The notes below the pieces were generated by a model that worked only from the letters and a program-made list of their open reading frames with translations, ran no database searches and had not been told where the DNA came from. A stretch of 64,000 nucleotides of DNA from AC-32 sp963763475. Its GTDB lineage: Bacteria > Actinomycetota > Thermoleophilia > Gaiellales > Gaiellaceae. The DNA lies in assembly GCA_963763475.1 (NCBI GenBank), contig CAVXOR010000003.1, positions 540,105 through 604,104 on the forward strand. Direction: 5' to 3'. Position 1 is the first letter of the stretch, and each line of letters begins with the position of its first letter. Below are positions 16,660 to 25,539 of the stretch, piece by piece. The position numbers were made by a program, and so were the translations under genes.

Positions 16660-16734
16660 CGACCGCCGAGGATAGATGCCGCCCAGGGGTAAGATCGGGA
16701 CCCGTCCCGCGTCTTCGAGGAGGAGTGGCCCGCG

Positions 16735-18783
16735 ATGCCAACCGAGCCCGGAAAGATTCGCAACGTCGCCGTCACCGGACACCGCGGGACCGGAAAGACG
16801 TCGCTGGTGGAGGCGATGCTCTTCCAGGCCGGCGCGGTCAACCGCCTCGGCACGGTCGAGGGCGGCACCACCACTTCGGACTGGGACGAGGACGAGCAGC
16901 GCCGCCGGATGTCGCTGGCCTCGTCGATCTGCCATCTCGAATGGCAAGGCCGCAAGATCAACCTGATCGACACTCCCGGCGACGCGGGCTTCGCGGGCGA
17001 CACGGTCGCCGCGATGCGCGTGGTCGAAGGGGCGCTGATCGTGGCGAGCGCGGTGATGGGCGTCGAGGTTCAGACCAGCCGGGTCTGGGCGCGGGCCGAG
17101 TCGCTCGAGCTGCCACGCGTCGTGTTCGTGAACATGCTCGACCGCGAGCGGGCCGACTTCTACCGTGCGCTCGAGCACTTCCGCTCGCAGCTCTCGGAGC
17201 GCTGCGTGGCCGTCCACCTGCCGATCGGCACCGAGCACGAGCTGACCGGGATCGTCGACCTGCTGCACATGACCGCCTACGGCAGCCCGGAGGGCGAGCG
17301 CGAGAGCGGGCCGATGGAGATCCCGGAGGAGCTGAACGACACAGTCCAGCAGTACCGGACGCAGCTGCTCGACTCCGTCGTGGAGACCGACGAGGGGCTG
17401 ATGGAGCGCTACCTCGAGGGCGAGGAGCTCGGTACCGAGGAGGTGGCGCATGCGCTCAAGGACGCGGTCACGCGGGGCGAGCTGTTCCCGGTCGCATGTG
17501 GGGTGGCGACGAAGAACCTCGGCACGACGGCGCTGCTCGACCTGCTCGTCGAGGGCGTCCCCTCGCCGGCCAAGCGCCCTGCCTCGATCGACGTCAACGG
17601 CGCGGGTACGGCGGCATTCGTCTTCAAGACCGTCGCCGATCCGTTCGCGGGGCGGATCAACCTCTTTCGCGTGCTTGCGGGAACGCTCAACTCGGATGCG
17701 ACTGTCGTGAACACGCGCTCGCACGCGAAGGAGCGCGTCGGCGCGCTGCTCACGCTGCAGGGCAAGGATCACGACCCGACGAAGGAGTTCGGCACCGGCG
17801 ACATCGGCGCGGTCGCCAAGCTGAAGGAGACGACCACGGGCGACCTGCTGCTCGACGCCGAGCGAGAGCTCGAGCTGCCGCAGCTCGACTTCCCTGAGCC
17901 CGTGATGAGCTTCGCGGTCACGCCGAAGGCCAAGGGCGATGAGGAGAAAGTCGCATCCTCGCTGCGCCGCCTCGCCGAGGAGGACCCGACGCTCGTCCTG
18001 CGCCGCGACCCGCAGACCGGCGACCAGCTGCTCTCCGGAATGAGCCAGATCCACGTCGAGGTCGCGGTCGACCGGTTGCGCAACCGCTTCGGCGTCGACG
18101 TCGAGCTCCACCAGCCGCACGTGCCGTACCTGGAGACGATCCGCAAGGAGTCTCGCGCGCGGCACCGTTACAAGAAGCAGACCGGCGGCCGCGGGCAGTT
18201 CGGCGACTGCGAGATCGTGCTCGAGCCGCTGGCCGAGCGCGAGGGCTACGAGTTCGTGGACGAGATCGTTGGAGGCGTGATCCAGCAGGGCTTCCGGCCG
18301 GCGGTCGACAAGGGCATCCAGGAGGCGATGCAGCACGGCGAGCTCGCCGGCGCGCCGGTGCAGGGCGTTCGCGTCCGGCTCGTGGACGGTCAGCAGCACA
18401 ACGTGGATTCGTCGGAGATGGCGTTCAAGATCGCCGGCTCGATGGCGTTCAAGGACGCCTACGCGAAGGCCGACCCGGTGCTGCTCGAGCCGATCATGGA
18501 GCTCGAGGTCAGCGTCCCCGACGATTCCGTCGGCGCGGTCAACGGCGACCTCAACTCACGCCGCGGCCGGCTGCAGGGGATGGAGCCGGTCGGCGGGATG
18601 ACCTCGATCAAGGCCGAGGTGCCGATGGCCGAGATCCTCACTTATGCGCAGGCGCTGACCTCGCTCACCGGCGGGCGTGGCGACTACCACATGCACTTCC
18701 TGCGCTATGAGGAGGTTCCCACGCACATCGCGCAGAAGATCATCGACGAGACGAAGAAAGAGCTGGAAGAAGCCAAAGTCTGA
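16735..18783 (+). CDS. Elongation factor G-like protein (EF-G2 type GTPase)
   Basis: 682 residues. G1 GHRGTGKTS, G3 DTPGDAGF and G4 NMLD are present, followed by EF-G domains II-V (RKESRARHRYKKQTGGRGQFGD, YEFVDEIVGGVI, LNSRRGRLQGM). G3 has Asp where canonical EF-G has His (DTPGH), and G4 departs from NKxD, as in the secondary EF-G-like family of actinobacteria. It is therefore a paralogue probably not replacing the main translocase. A GGAGGAG ribosome site precedes the ATG. Confidence 0.88.
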   Translation: MPTEPGKIRNVAVTGHRGTGKTSLVEAMLFQAGAVNRLGTVEGGTTTSDWDEDEQRRRMSLASSICHLEWQGRKINLIDTPGDAGFAGDTVAAMRVVEGALIVASAVMGVEVQTSRVWARAESLELPRVVFVNMLDRERADFYRALEHFRSQLSERCVAVHLPIGTEHELTGIVDLLHMTAYGSPEGERESGPMEIPEELNDTVQQYRTQLLDSVVETDEGLMERYLEGEELGTEEVAHALKDAVTRGELFPVACGVATKNLGTTALLDLLVEGVPSPAKRPASIDVNGAGTAAFVFKTVADPFAGRINLFRVLAGTLNSDATVVNTRSHAKERVGALLTLQGKDHDPTKEFGTGDIGAVAKLKETTTGDLLLDAERELELPQLDFPEPVMSFAVTPKAKGDEEKVASSLRRLAEEDPTLVLRRDPQTGDQLLSGMSQIHVEVAVDRLRNRFGVDVELHQPHVPYLETIRKESRARHRYKKQTGGRGQFGDCEIVLEPLAEREGYEFVDEIVGGVIQQGFRPAVDKGIQEAMQHGELAGAPVQGVRVRLVDGQQHNVDSSEMAFKIAGSMAFKDAYAKADPVLLEPIMELEVSVPDDSVGAVNGDLNSRRGRLQGMEPVGGMTSIKAEVPMAEILTYAQALTSLTGGRGDYHMHFLRYEEVPTHIAQKIIDETKKELEEAKV

Positions 18784-18789
18784 GCGTCG

Positions 18790-19428
18790 TTGGCTAAGGT
18801 CCGCAGCGACATGCGGATCACCCGGCAGGCCGTTACCGCCCTGCGTACGTGTGCGATCTGCGAGCGGTCATTGCTCGTCGGCGAGCGCTCGGTGCGCTAC
18901 TCGCCCGACGGCCACAACTTCGTCGACGTCTGCCCGCTCTGCCAGGACATCGCGCTCGAGCACGGCTGGCTGAAGGAGGGCAGCCCCACCACACCCGTCG
19001 TGAATGACCGGCGGCGCAAGCGGCGTGGCTTCGTCGCCGCGCTGCTGGGAGAGTCGCGCAAGCCGGCGGTCGAGCCGGTCGTGGAGGAGCCCATCCTGCG
19101 CCGGCTGTCGGAGCCCGAGCTGGCAATGGTCGAAGCAGCCGATCTCTTCAACGAGAGCGCCTTCCGCCGCACGATCGCCGGGATCGCCAAGAGCCTGGGC
19201 GAGCCGAAGGCCTCGATCGTGCCGCTCTCGGGAACGAACAGCGAGGTCGTTCTGACCGTCGTCTGGGACATCTCCTGGTACCAGTACCGCATCACTCCGG
19301 ACTCTGGCCAGCCCGTGCGCCTGGCCGAGCGCGGCCACGAGCCGCGCGAGCTGGAGACGATGTTCACCGGCTGGAACGCGAAGCTGACCAAGGACGGGCG
19401 CATCGCGCCGGACATCTCTCCGGTCTAG
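18790..19428 (+). CDS. Hypothetical protein with an N-terminal zinc ribbon
   Basis: 212 residues from the TTG at 18790; ATG at 18811 is equally plausible because no clear ribosome site decides. Residues 21-55 hold CAIC and CPLC pairs typical of a zinc ribbon, followed by a basic linker (NDRRRKRRG) and a C-terminal domain with VVLTVVWDISWYQYRITPD. No family name was recognised. It follows the EF-G-like gene by 6 bp, so it is probably co-transcribed. Confidence 0.65.
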   Translation: MAKVRSDMRITRQAVTALRTCAICERSLLVGERSVRYSPDGHNFVDVCPLCQDIALEHGWLKEGSPTTPVVNDRRRKRRGFVAALLGESRKPAVEPVVEEPILRRLSEPELAMVEAADLFNESAFRRTIAGIAKSLGEPKASIVPLSGTNSEVVLTVVWDISWYQYRITPDSGQPVRLAERGHEPRELETMFTGWNAKLTKDGRIAPDISPV

Positions 19429-19463
19429 CGCCAGCCCAGGGCCTCCCTACAATCCGAGGCAGG

Positions 19464-19679
19464 ATGATCTACTGCGTGATCCCGCGCGAGCTCGAGGACG
19501 AGCTCTACGACAAGATGGTCGACTACTACAAGGACAACCCGAACGTGACCGTCATCATCGACCGGCGTGAGGGCGACGACCGGCGCAAGGGCCGCGTCTT
19601 CGGCGGGAAGCGGACGATCCGCGACCGCCGGCGGGCTCATCCCGGGCGTTTCCCGGAGACGGACGCCCCCGATCAGTAG
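19464..19679 (+). CDS. Small basic hypothetical protein (71 aa)
   Basis: Begins MIYCVIPRELEDELYDKMVDY with GAGGCAGG just upstream of the ATG. The N-terminal half looks folded (strand, helix, then VTVIIDRRE), and the C-terminal half is strongly basic (RRKGRVFGGKRTIRDRRR), which suggests nucleic-acid contact. No family was recognised. It sits between the zinc-ribbon gene and the aldehyde dehydrogenase. Confidence 0.6.
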   Translation: MIYCVIPRELEDELYDKMVDYYKDNPNVTVIIDRREGDDRRKGRVFGGKRTIRDRRRAHPGRFPETDAPDQ

Positions 19680-19723
19680 CGGCTTCGGCTTCAAGGCTCC
19701 GCCGCCCCGCTAAGATCGCCGCC

Positions 19724-21220
19724 GTGGCGACGGCGACCAAGACCTTCCAGAACTTCATCGGCGGCCAGTGGGTGGAAGCCGCCTCGGGCGAGACCTTCGA
19801 GACGACCAGCCCAGCGACCGGCGAGGTGCTGGGCGTCTTCCCGAAGTCGGCCGCAGAGGACGTCGACCGCGCGGTCGCGGCCGCGAAGGCCGCCTACGAG
19901 GAGTGGCGGCTCGTCCCCGCCCCGCGGCGCGGCGAGATCCTCTTCCGCTTCGGCTCGCTGCTGGCCGAGCACAAGGACGAGGTCGCCGAGCTGATGGCCC
20001 GCGAGATGGGCAAGGTGCTGCCCGAGGCTGCAGGAGACGTCCAGGAAGCGATCGACATGAGCTTCTACATGGGCGGTGAGGGCCGGCGGCTGTTCGGCCA
20101 GACCACGCCCAGCGAGCTGCGCGACAAGTTCAACATGAGCGTCCGCCAGCCGATCGGGGTCGTCGGCGTGATCACGCCCTGGAACTTCCCGATCGCGATC
20201 CCCTCCTGGAAGATCGCGCCCGCGCTCGTCTGCGGGAACACGATCGTCTTCAAGCCCGCCACCGACACGCCGTTGCTGGGCGAGCGCTTCGTCGAGCTGC
20301 TCGTCGAGGCCGGAGTCCCGGAGGGCGTGATCAACGTCGTCCACGGCGGCGGCGGCGAGGTCGGCGACCGGCTCGTGCGTCACCCGGACGTGCCGGTGAT
20401 CACGCTGACCGGCTCGCGCGAGACCGGCGTCGCGGTGCTCGAGAGCGCCGCGCAGAACCTCAAGCACGTCCACCTCGAGCTCGGGGGCAAGAACGCGATC
20501 ATCGTCCTCGACGACGCCGACCTCGACCTCGCAGTCGAGGGGATCGTCTGGTCGGCCTTCGGCACCTCTGGCCAGCGCTGCACGGCAGCCTCGCGCGTGA
20601 TCGTTCAGGACGGTGTCTACGAGGAGCTGCAGAAGCGGCTGGTCACCGCCGCCGAGAAGCTGCGCCTCGGCCCGGGCTGGGAGGAAGGCGTCGACGTCGG
20701 CCCGGTGATCAACCGGCGCGCGCTCGAGAAGATCCACTCCTACACCGAGATCGGCAAGGACGAGGGCGCCAAGCTGCTCACCGGCGGCGAGGTCGCCAGC
20801 GGCAACGGCCTCGGCGACGGCAGCTTCTACCGCCCGACGATCTTCGGCGACGTCGACCCGCAGATGCGCGTCGCCCAGGAGGAGATCTTCGGCCCGACGA
20901 CCGCTCTGATCCGCGTCAAGGACGTCGACGAGGCGATCCGCGTCTCGAACGGGATCGAGTTCGGTCTCTCCTCCTCGATCTTCACGCGCGACGTCAACAC
21001 CGCCTTCCGCGCGATGCGCGACCTCGAGGCCGGGATCACGTACATCAACGCCGGCACGATCGGCGCCGAGGTGCACCTGCCCTTTGGCGGCGTCAAGGGC
21101 ACGGGCAACGGCCACCGCGAGGCGGGGCAGGCTGCGCTCGACGTCTTCACCGAGTGGAAGTCGATCTACGTCGACTACTCGGGCAAGCTGCAGCGCGCGC
21201 AGATCGACACGTCCGAGTAG
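19724..21220 (+). CDS. NAD(P)-dependent aldehyde dehydrogenase
   Basis: 498 residues, start GTG. Family landmarks: VITPWNFPIAIPSWKIAPAL, the catalytic Glu in LELGGKN, the nucleophile Cys in GQRCTAAS and EEIFGPT. The C-terminal GAEVHLPFGGVKGTGNGHREAG resembles alpha-ketoglutarate semialdehyde and aminoadipate semialdehyde dehydrogenases. If the DapA-like/oxidase pair at 1587-3445 degrades hydroxyproline, this could be the last enzyme of that route, but the 16-kb distance makes that only a guess. Confidence 0.88.
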   Translation: MATATKTFQNFIGGQWVEAASGETFETTSPATGEVLGVFPKSAAEDVDRAVAAAKAAYEEWRLVPAPRRGEILFRFGSLLAEHKDEVAELMAREMGKVLPEAAGDVQEAIDMSFYMGGEGRRLFGQTTPSELRDKFNMSVRQPIGVVGVITPWNFPIAIPSWKIAPALVCGNTIVFKPATDTPLLGERFVELLVEAGVPEGVINVVHGGGGEVGDRLVRHPDVPVITLTGSRETGVAVLESAAQNLKHVHLELGGKNAIIVLDDADLDLAVEGIVWSAFGTSGQRCTAASRVIVQDGVYEELQKRLVTAAEKLRLGPGWEEGVDVGPVINRRALEKIHSYTEIGKDEGAKLLTGGEVASGNGLGDGSFYRPTIFGDVDPQMRVAQEEIFGPTTALIRVKDVDEAIRVSNGIEFGLSSSIFTRDVNTAFRAMRDLEAGITYINAGTIGAEVHLPFGGVKGTGNGHREAGQAALDVFTEWKSIYVDYSGKLQRAQIDTSE

Positions 21221-21230
21221 CGGTCGCCTC

Positions 21231-21539
21231 TTGAACCGGAAACTGGTCGTCTTCGTTCCCCGTGAAGCACTCGATCCGCTGCGCGAGGCCCTGTTCGCAG
21301 CCGGCGCCGGCCGGATCGGAAACTACGAGCGCTGCTCCTGGTACACGGAAGGAACCGGCACGTTCCTCGGCGGCGTGGGCTCGTCGCCGAGCGTCGGGCA
21401 ATCGGGGCGGGAACAGCGCGTCGCCGAGCTGCGGCTCGAGACGGTCTATCCGGAAGAGCTCGAGGCCGAGGTCGTCGCCGCGCTGCGCGAGGCGCACCCG
21501 TACGAGGAGCCCGCGTTCGACCTCTACCCGCTGGCGTGA
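21231..21539 (+). CDS. YqfO/NIF3-insert-like (CutA/PII fold) protein
   Basis: 102 residues from TTG at 21231. The pattern KLVVFVPREALDPLREALF, GAGRIGNYERCSW and the ending HPYEEPAFDLYPL matches the stand-alone form of the domain inserted in NIF3 proteins such as YqfO, a PII/CutA-like ferredoxin fold. Function of the stand-alone form is not established. It ends overlapping the RNase H gene (GTGA), so the two are coupled. Confidence 0.75.
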   Translation: MNRKLVVFVPREALDPLREALFAAGAGRIGNYERCSWYTEGTGTFLGGVGSSPSVGQSGREQRVAELRLETVYPEELEAEVVAALREAHPYEEPAFDLYPLA

Positions 21540-21937
21540 GGGCGCGGCTCTCGACCGATGGCGGCTCGCGCGGCAACCCCGGCCCCGCGGCGTACGGCTT
21601 TGTGCTCGAGACCGAGGACGGAACCGTGCTCGACGCGCGCGGCGAGGCGATCGGCACCGCCACGAACAACGTCGCCGAATACCGCGGCCTGCTCGCCGGC
21701 CTGGAGTCCGCGCTCGAGCGCAAGGTGGACGAGGTCGAGGTCGTCTCCGACTCGGAGCTGTTGGTCCGGCAGATGCTCGGCGAGTACAAGGTCAAGAACG
21801 AGACGCTGCGCGAGCTGGTCGACGAGGCGCATGCGCTGGCGGACAAATTGAAGCGCGTCACCTACACCGCAGTCCGCCGCGAGCACAACGAGCTGGCCGA
21901 CCGGCTCGTGAACGAAGCGCTCGATTCGGCCGCCTAG
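21536..21937 (+). CDS. RNase HI-family ribonuclease
   Basis: 133 residues, start GTG overlapping the previous stop. The four acidic catalytic positions are visible: Asp in STDGGSRGNPGPA, Glu in NNVAEYRGL, Asp in VVSDSELLV and the C-terminal Asp in ELADRLVNEAL. This is the compact bacterial/archaeal type without the basic protrusion of E. coli RnhA. It cleaves RNA in RNA-DNA hybrids. tRNA-Gly follows 25 bp later. Confidence 0.88.
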   Translation: MRARLSTDGGSRGNPGPAAYGFVLETEDGTVLDARGEAIGTATNNVAEYRGLLAGLESALERKVDEVEVVSDSELLVRQMLGEYKVKNETLRELVDEAHALADKLKRVTYTAVRREHNELADRLVNEALDSAA

Positions 21938-21962
21938 ACTCGCGGCTATACTTTCGCCTCCC

Positions 21963-22036
21963 GCGGATGTAGCTCAGTTGGCTAGAGCGTCTGCTTGCCA
22001 TGCAGAAGGTCGTGGGTTCGAATCCCATCATCCGCT
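21963..22036 (+). tRNA. tRNA-Gly (anticodon GCC)
   Basis: 74-nt cloverleaf: acceptor GCGGATG with CATCCGC and discriminator T, D-arm GCTCAGTTGGCTAGAGC, anticodon loop TTGCCAT giving GCC, T-arm GTGGGTTCGAATCCCAT. It is intact and followed by a strong terminator. The 3' half from 21993 on is repeated at 27735-27780 and, with two changes, at 32202-32245, so this tRNA is the integration site of the accessory region to its right. Confidence 0.95.
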
Positions 22037-22038
22037 CT
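21993..22038 (+). repeat. Attachment-site core within tRNA-Gly (left copy)
   Basis: 46 bp from the anticodon stem to two bases past the tRNA end, identical to 27735-27780. Integration into the 3' half of a tRNA gene with regeneration of the gene is the standard mode of tyrosine-recombinase elements. The integrase remnant immediately to the right reads toward this site. Confidence 0.85.
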
Positions 22039-22367
22039 GAAAAAGCCCCGTTAGACGGGGCTTTTTGTTGCCTCCGCAGGAACAGCGGCTCCTCTGCGGC
22101 GATAGTGCCCATTCGTGCCCAATCGAGGGCTCGGTCGTAAGCGCGGAGGTGCGGGCCCGAGAGCCGCTCGCGGCGCTTCGTCGCCTGCGCGTACACCCTG
22201 AGCGTGAAGCGCGGGTCTTCGTGCCCGAGCTGGCTCGACGCGTAGGCGGCGTCGTCGCCATACGCGCACCGGAGGCTCGCGTACGTACGGCGCAGACCGT
22301 GAAAGTCTCGGCGATCGCGGCGATGCCGTCCGCCTCGAGCTGCCCAGCCCCTTGAGGGCTTTCTCTC
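22039..22367 (-). pseudogene. Tyrosine recombinase (phage integrase) remnant, C-terminal part
   Basis: An open minus-strand frame with no start reads RDFHGLRRTYASL, then AYASSQLGHEDPRFTLRVYAQATKRRERLSG. These are the HxLR, GH and catalytic Tyr boxes of tyrosine recombinases. The frame is blocked upstream by a TGA near 22367, so the N-terminal and core-binding parts are missing. Downstream the frame continues through the terminator and the tRNA (peptide MMGFEPTTFCMA), a known read-through artefact of integrases ending at tRNA-Gly sites. It marks an element that can no longer excise by itself. Confidence 0.75.
22044..22066 (+). terminator. Rho-independent terminator of tRNA-Gly
   Basis: AGCCCCG-TTAGA-CGGGGCT followed by TTTT: a 7-bp stem, 5-nt loop and U-tract, 7 bp after the tRNA. 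A decayed relative (AGCCCCG-CTAGA-CGGGGC without the T run) is at 32252-32269 beside the third tRNA-Gly fragment. Confidence 0.88.
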
Positions 22368-22476
22368 TCACGCCTCGACCTCCATCACCCGGATCGGACG
22401 ATGCTCGCAGGGCTGGCCGTCGGAACACTGCGCTGGCCACGGCCTGATTGCTGCTGGATCGATAGGAGGAACGTAA

Positions 22477-23025
22477 ATGGCGACAGAGGCATCGCAGACG
22501 TCTCGTCCGGGTGTCAGCGTCGGCCCGACGACCGAGTTCAGTCTCTTCTTCCACGTCAAGCCGGGCCACGGCCAGGACCTGCGCGCCGCCCTCCAGGACT
22601 TGCAGAACCACCCCGGCTATCGCCCTGGCGAATACCACATGGCGATCGCGACGATCCACGAGGCGAGGTTCGTGCTCTTCGACGACGACACGCGCCTCCT
22701 CTTCGCGACGAGCTTCGATGGCCCGTGGGACGCCTACATGGACGACTTCTTCACGTCGGGGCCCACGCTCGCGCTGTTCGACGCGATCTTCCGGCATGCC
22801 GAGGGCTACGACGGCCTGCCGGACCTTGCGGCGGTGCAGGCCCTCGTCCTGGGCGCGCAGCAGACCGCGGCCGCGTATGCGCGAAATTACGGCGGCACGG
22901 TGAAGGAGATTCGGAAGGCCGAGCGCGTCAACAAGGCGTTCCAGCAAGTGCTGGACGATCCGGAAGCCGGGGCCGCGCTGGAGCATCCTGCGCTGAAACC
23001 GCTCCTCGACGAAGCCGCCGACTAA
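22477..23025 (+). CDS. Hypothetical protein, dimeric alpha/beta-barrel-like
   Basis: 182 residues with GGAGGA 7 bases before the ATG. The pattern FSLFFHVKPGHGQDLRAAL, HMAIATIHEARFVLFDDD and RLLFATSFDGPWDAYMDDFF resembles the ferredoxin-like domains found next to haem peroxidases and in antibiotic-monooxygenase-like proteins. It is the first gene of a five-gene plus-strand run (DUF4331, DyP peroxidase, crotonase, sulfite-oxidase-like). Likely an accessory protein of that group; the family was not firmly recognised. Confidence 0.65.
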   Translation: MATEASQTSRPGVSVGPTTEFSLFFHVKPGHGQDLRAALQDLQNHPGYRPGEYHMAIATIHEARFVLFDDDTRLLFATSFDGPWDAYMDDFFTSGPTLALFDAIFRHAEGYDGLPDLAAVQALVLGAQQTAAAYARNYGGTVKEIRKAERVNKAFQQVLDDPEAGAALEHPALKPLLDEAAD

Positions 23026-23041
23026 CGCGGCGACCGGGGCG

Positions 23042-24163
23042 ATGTCCGATCACATCTCGGGTCCGCGCGCGCTGGCCCAGCCAATCGCGGACATCACCGA
23101 CGTCTACGCGTTTCCGAGCCCCGAACGCCCCGGCCGGCTCGTCTTGGCGATGAACACGCTGCCATTCGCGCAGCCTTCCGACCGCTTCTCGGACGGGCTC
23201 GTCTACCGCTTCCGCGTTCGCCCGCTGACGCCGCAGGCCTCGAACGGCCGCGCGCCGTTCGCCGTGAGCGAGGACGAGTTCGTGTTGGACACGGTCTTCG
23301 GCGAGCCCGACGGCGACGCCTCGCAGCAGGGGACGTGCACGACCCCGGCGGGCGAGACCGTTTCGTTCGGCGTCGGCGACGAGGGCGGCGGCTCGGGAGC
23401 CGGCGTGCGCGTCTTCGCCGGCCAGCGCTGGGACCCGTTCATCATGGACGCGGCGGCGGCGCTGAAGACGATCGCGACCGGACAGCTCGCGTTCACCGAC
23501 TCGGGCCAGATCTACCTCGACGGCAAGAACGTCCTCAGCCTCGTGCTCGAGGTCGATTGCGACCAGGTCTTCCCCGGCGTCGAACTGGTCGGCGTGGTCG
23601 CGGAAACCTTGACGCGAGGCAGGCTCAACGTCCGCATCGAGCGAGTCGGCAGGCCCGAAGTGAAGAACCTGATGCTGGCGCCCAAGCAGTTCGACCCGGT
23701 GAACCGCGACCTGGAGATCCGCGACCTCTACAACATGGAGGACGCCTTCCACCTCGCCGACGGCTACCTCGGTGCGTACAGGTCGCGGCTGAACGCCAAC
23801 CTTGCCTTCTGGGACTCCCTCGACGGGAACGTGGACTGGCCGGTCGACGGCGACGGCGTGCACCCACTGACCGAGCTCGTGCTCGCGGACTACCTCGTCG
23901 TCGACGTCACGAAGCCGTACGTCGAACAGGGCTCCTTCTTGGAGATCGAGCGCGCTCGCCGCGAAGGCCGTGCACACGAGACCTGCGGCGGGCGGGCGCC
24001 GAACGACGACGTCATGGACACGCTGTTCACGCTTCTCGTGAACGCCGGCAACGGCCCGGTCATCCGCGACGGCGTGGACGAGTCGTCGCGGCCGGCGTCG
24101 CACGGCTTTCCCTATCTGTCCCCGCCGAACGCCGACCCTCCCGAGCTCCCCGAGCATCACTAG
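23042..24163 (+). CDS. DUF4331-family protein
   Basis: 373 residues starting MSDHISGPRALAQPIADITDVY. The ADITDVYAF motif close to the N-terminus is the signature of DUF4331, a family of mostly extracellular proteins of unknown role. No signal peptide is visible here, so it may be cytoplasmic. The body is rich in beta strands. It starts 16 bp after the previous gene and ends 1 bp before the DyP peroxidase start, so co-transcription is likely. Confidence 0.8.
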   Translation: MSDHISGPRALAQPIADITDVYAFPSPERPGRLVLAMNTLPFAQPSDRFSDGLVYRFRVRPLTPQASNGRAPFAVSEDEFVLDTVFGEPDGDASQQGTCTTPAGETVSFGVGDEGGGSGAGVRVFAGQRWDPFIMDAAAALKTIATGQLAFTDSGQIYLDGKNVLSLVLEVDCDQVFPGVELVGVVAETLTRGRLNVRIERVGRPEVKNLMLAPKQFDPVNRDLEIRDLYNMEDAFHLADGYLGAYRSRLNANLAFWDSLDGNVDWPVDGDGVHPLTELVLADYLVVDVTKPYVEQGSFLEIERARREGRAHETCGGRAPNDDVMDTLFTLLVNAGNGPVIRDGVDESSRPASHGFPYLSPPNADPPELPEHH

Positions 24164-24164
24164 C

Positions 24165-25520
24165 GTGGAGACGCAGACTGCCGGCGTCGAGGTCACTCTC
24201 GAGCTCGACGAGATCCAGAGCGGAGCGCTGCACGAGCGGCCCGCTCCGTACGTCGGCACCTACCTGCTGCTCCGCATCGACGACCGCGAGGCCGGCCGCG
24301 AGCTCGTGCGGCGGCTGCCCGACGTGGTCGACTTCGGCGCGGACCTCGAGCGAGCCGACGGGCGACGCGTGGGTCACGGCGGCGTTCACCTACCAGGGCC
24401 TGAAGGCGCTCGGCGTCCCGCAGGAGTCCCTGGACAGCTTCGCGCCGGAGTTCAAGGAGGGGATGGCGGCGCGTGCCGCAGCGCTCGGCGACGTCGGCGA
24501 GAGCGGCGTGGAGAACTGGGAGGAGCCGCTCGGGACGCCGGACGTCCACGTCGCGCTGGCCGCGATCTCGCCGGACGCGGCGCGGCTGGACGCGATTCTC
24601 GAGCGCGCGATGCGAACGCTGGACGGGCTCGCCGGCGTGGAGCTGATCTGGCGCCAGGACTGCTACCAGCTCCCGACCGGGCGGACCTCGTTCGGCTTCA
24701 AGGACGGGATCGGCCAGCCGGCGGTCGAGGGAAGCGGCATTCCAGGCTCGAACCCGGGTGAGCCTCCGCTCAAGGCCGGCGAGATCCTGCTCGGCTACCC
24801 GGACGAGACCGGCAGCCTGCCGCCGATGCCGACGCCGGAGCTGCTCGGCCGGAACGGCACGTACGTCGTCTTCCGCAAGCTGCACACACGCGTGGCGGCG
24901 TACCGGCAGTACCTGCGCGAGAAGGCCGCCAGCCGCGAAGAGGAAGCGCTGCTCGGCGCCAAGATGATCGGGCGCTGGCAGAGCGGCGCCCCGCTCGCGC
25001 TCGCGGCCGACGAGGACGACCCCGAGCTCGGCGCCGATCCGAAGCGCAACAACGCCTTCGGCTTCAAGGACGACCTGCGCGGCTTCAAGTGCCCGGCGGG
25101 CTCCCACGCGCGCCGGGCCAATCCGCGCGACGCGCTCGAGGACGACGGCAGCGTCGACGTCCGCCTGCACCGAATGATCCGCCGCGGGACGAGCTACGGG
25201 CCGATGCTGCCGGACGGGGTGCTCGAGGACGACGGCGCCGACCGCGGGATCATCTTCGTCTTCGCCGGCGCGCACCCGAAGCGGCAGTTCGAGTTCGTCA
25301 AGACGCAGTGGCTGAACGACGGCATCTTCATCGGGGCCCCTGCCGAGAAGGATCCGATGGTCGGAACGAACGACGGGAGCGGGGGGTTCACGATTCCGCA
25401 ACGGCCGATCCGGCGGCGGCTCCAGTCCCTGCCGCCGTTCGTGGTCACCCGCGGCGGCGAGTACTGCTTCGCGCCGAGCCTGCACGGCACTTCGCTGGCT
25501 CGTCGGAGCTCGACACCTGA
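24165..25520 (+). pseudogene. DyP-type haem peroxidase, frameshifted
   Basis: The N-terminal part (METQTAGVEVTLELDEIQSG to about 24350) and the rest are in different frames; removing one base near 24351 restores ...DAWVTAAFTYQGLKALGV. The main body has the DyP signature FGFKDGIGQP with catalytic Asp, the proximal-His segment GSHARRANPRD and the distal RRGTSYG. Near the end a stop at 25518 is also out of frame, so the body frame runs on into the crotonase gene. Either the gene is decaying or the sequence carries indels. DyP enzymes oxidise dyes or phenolics with peroxide and often act with an encapsulin or secretion system, neither seen here. Confidence 0.8.
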
Positions 25521-25539
25521 GCGAACGAAGGAGGACGAC

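Noticed and set aside
15244..18399. A 1051-codon minus-strand frame spanning the GH13 gene and the EF-G-like gene
   Set aside because: Everything beyond 16659 is antisense to the EF-G-like gene and has low-complexity, Arg/Leu-rich content. The GH13 start at 16659 is clear.
21858..22038. Integrase C-terminus extending through tRNA-Gly to 21858
   Set aside because: The peptide MMGFEPTTFCMA and beyond is a read-through of the tRNA; the functional part of the integrase ends earlier.
24340..24360. Programmed ribosomal frameshift in the DyP gene
   Set aside because: No slippery heptamer or downstream structure was apparent, and a second disagreement occurs at the 3' end; decay or sequence error is simpler.
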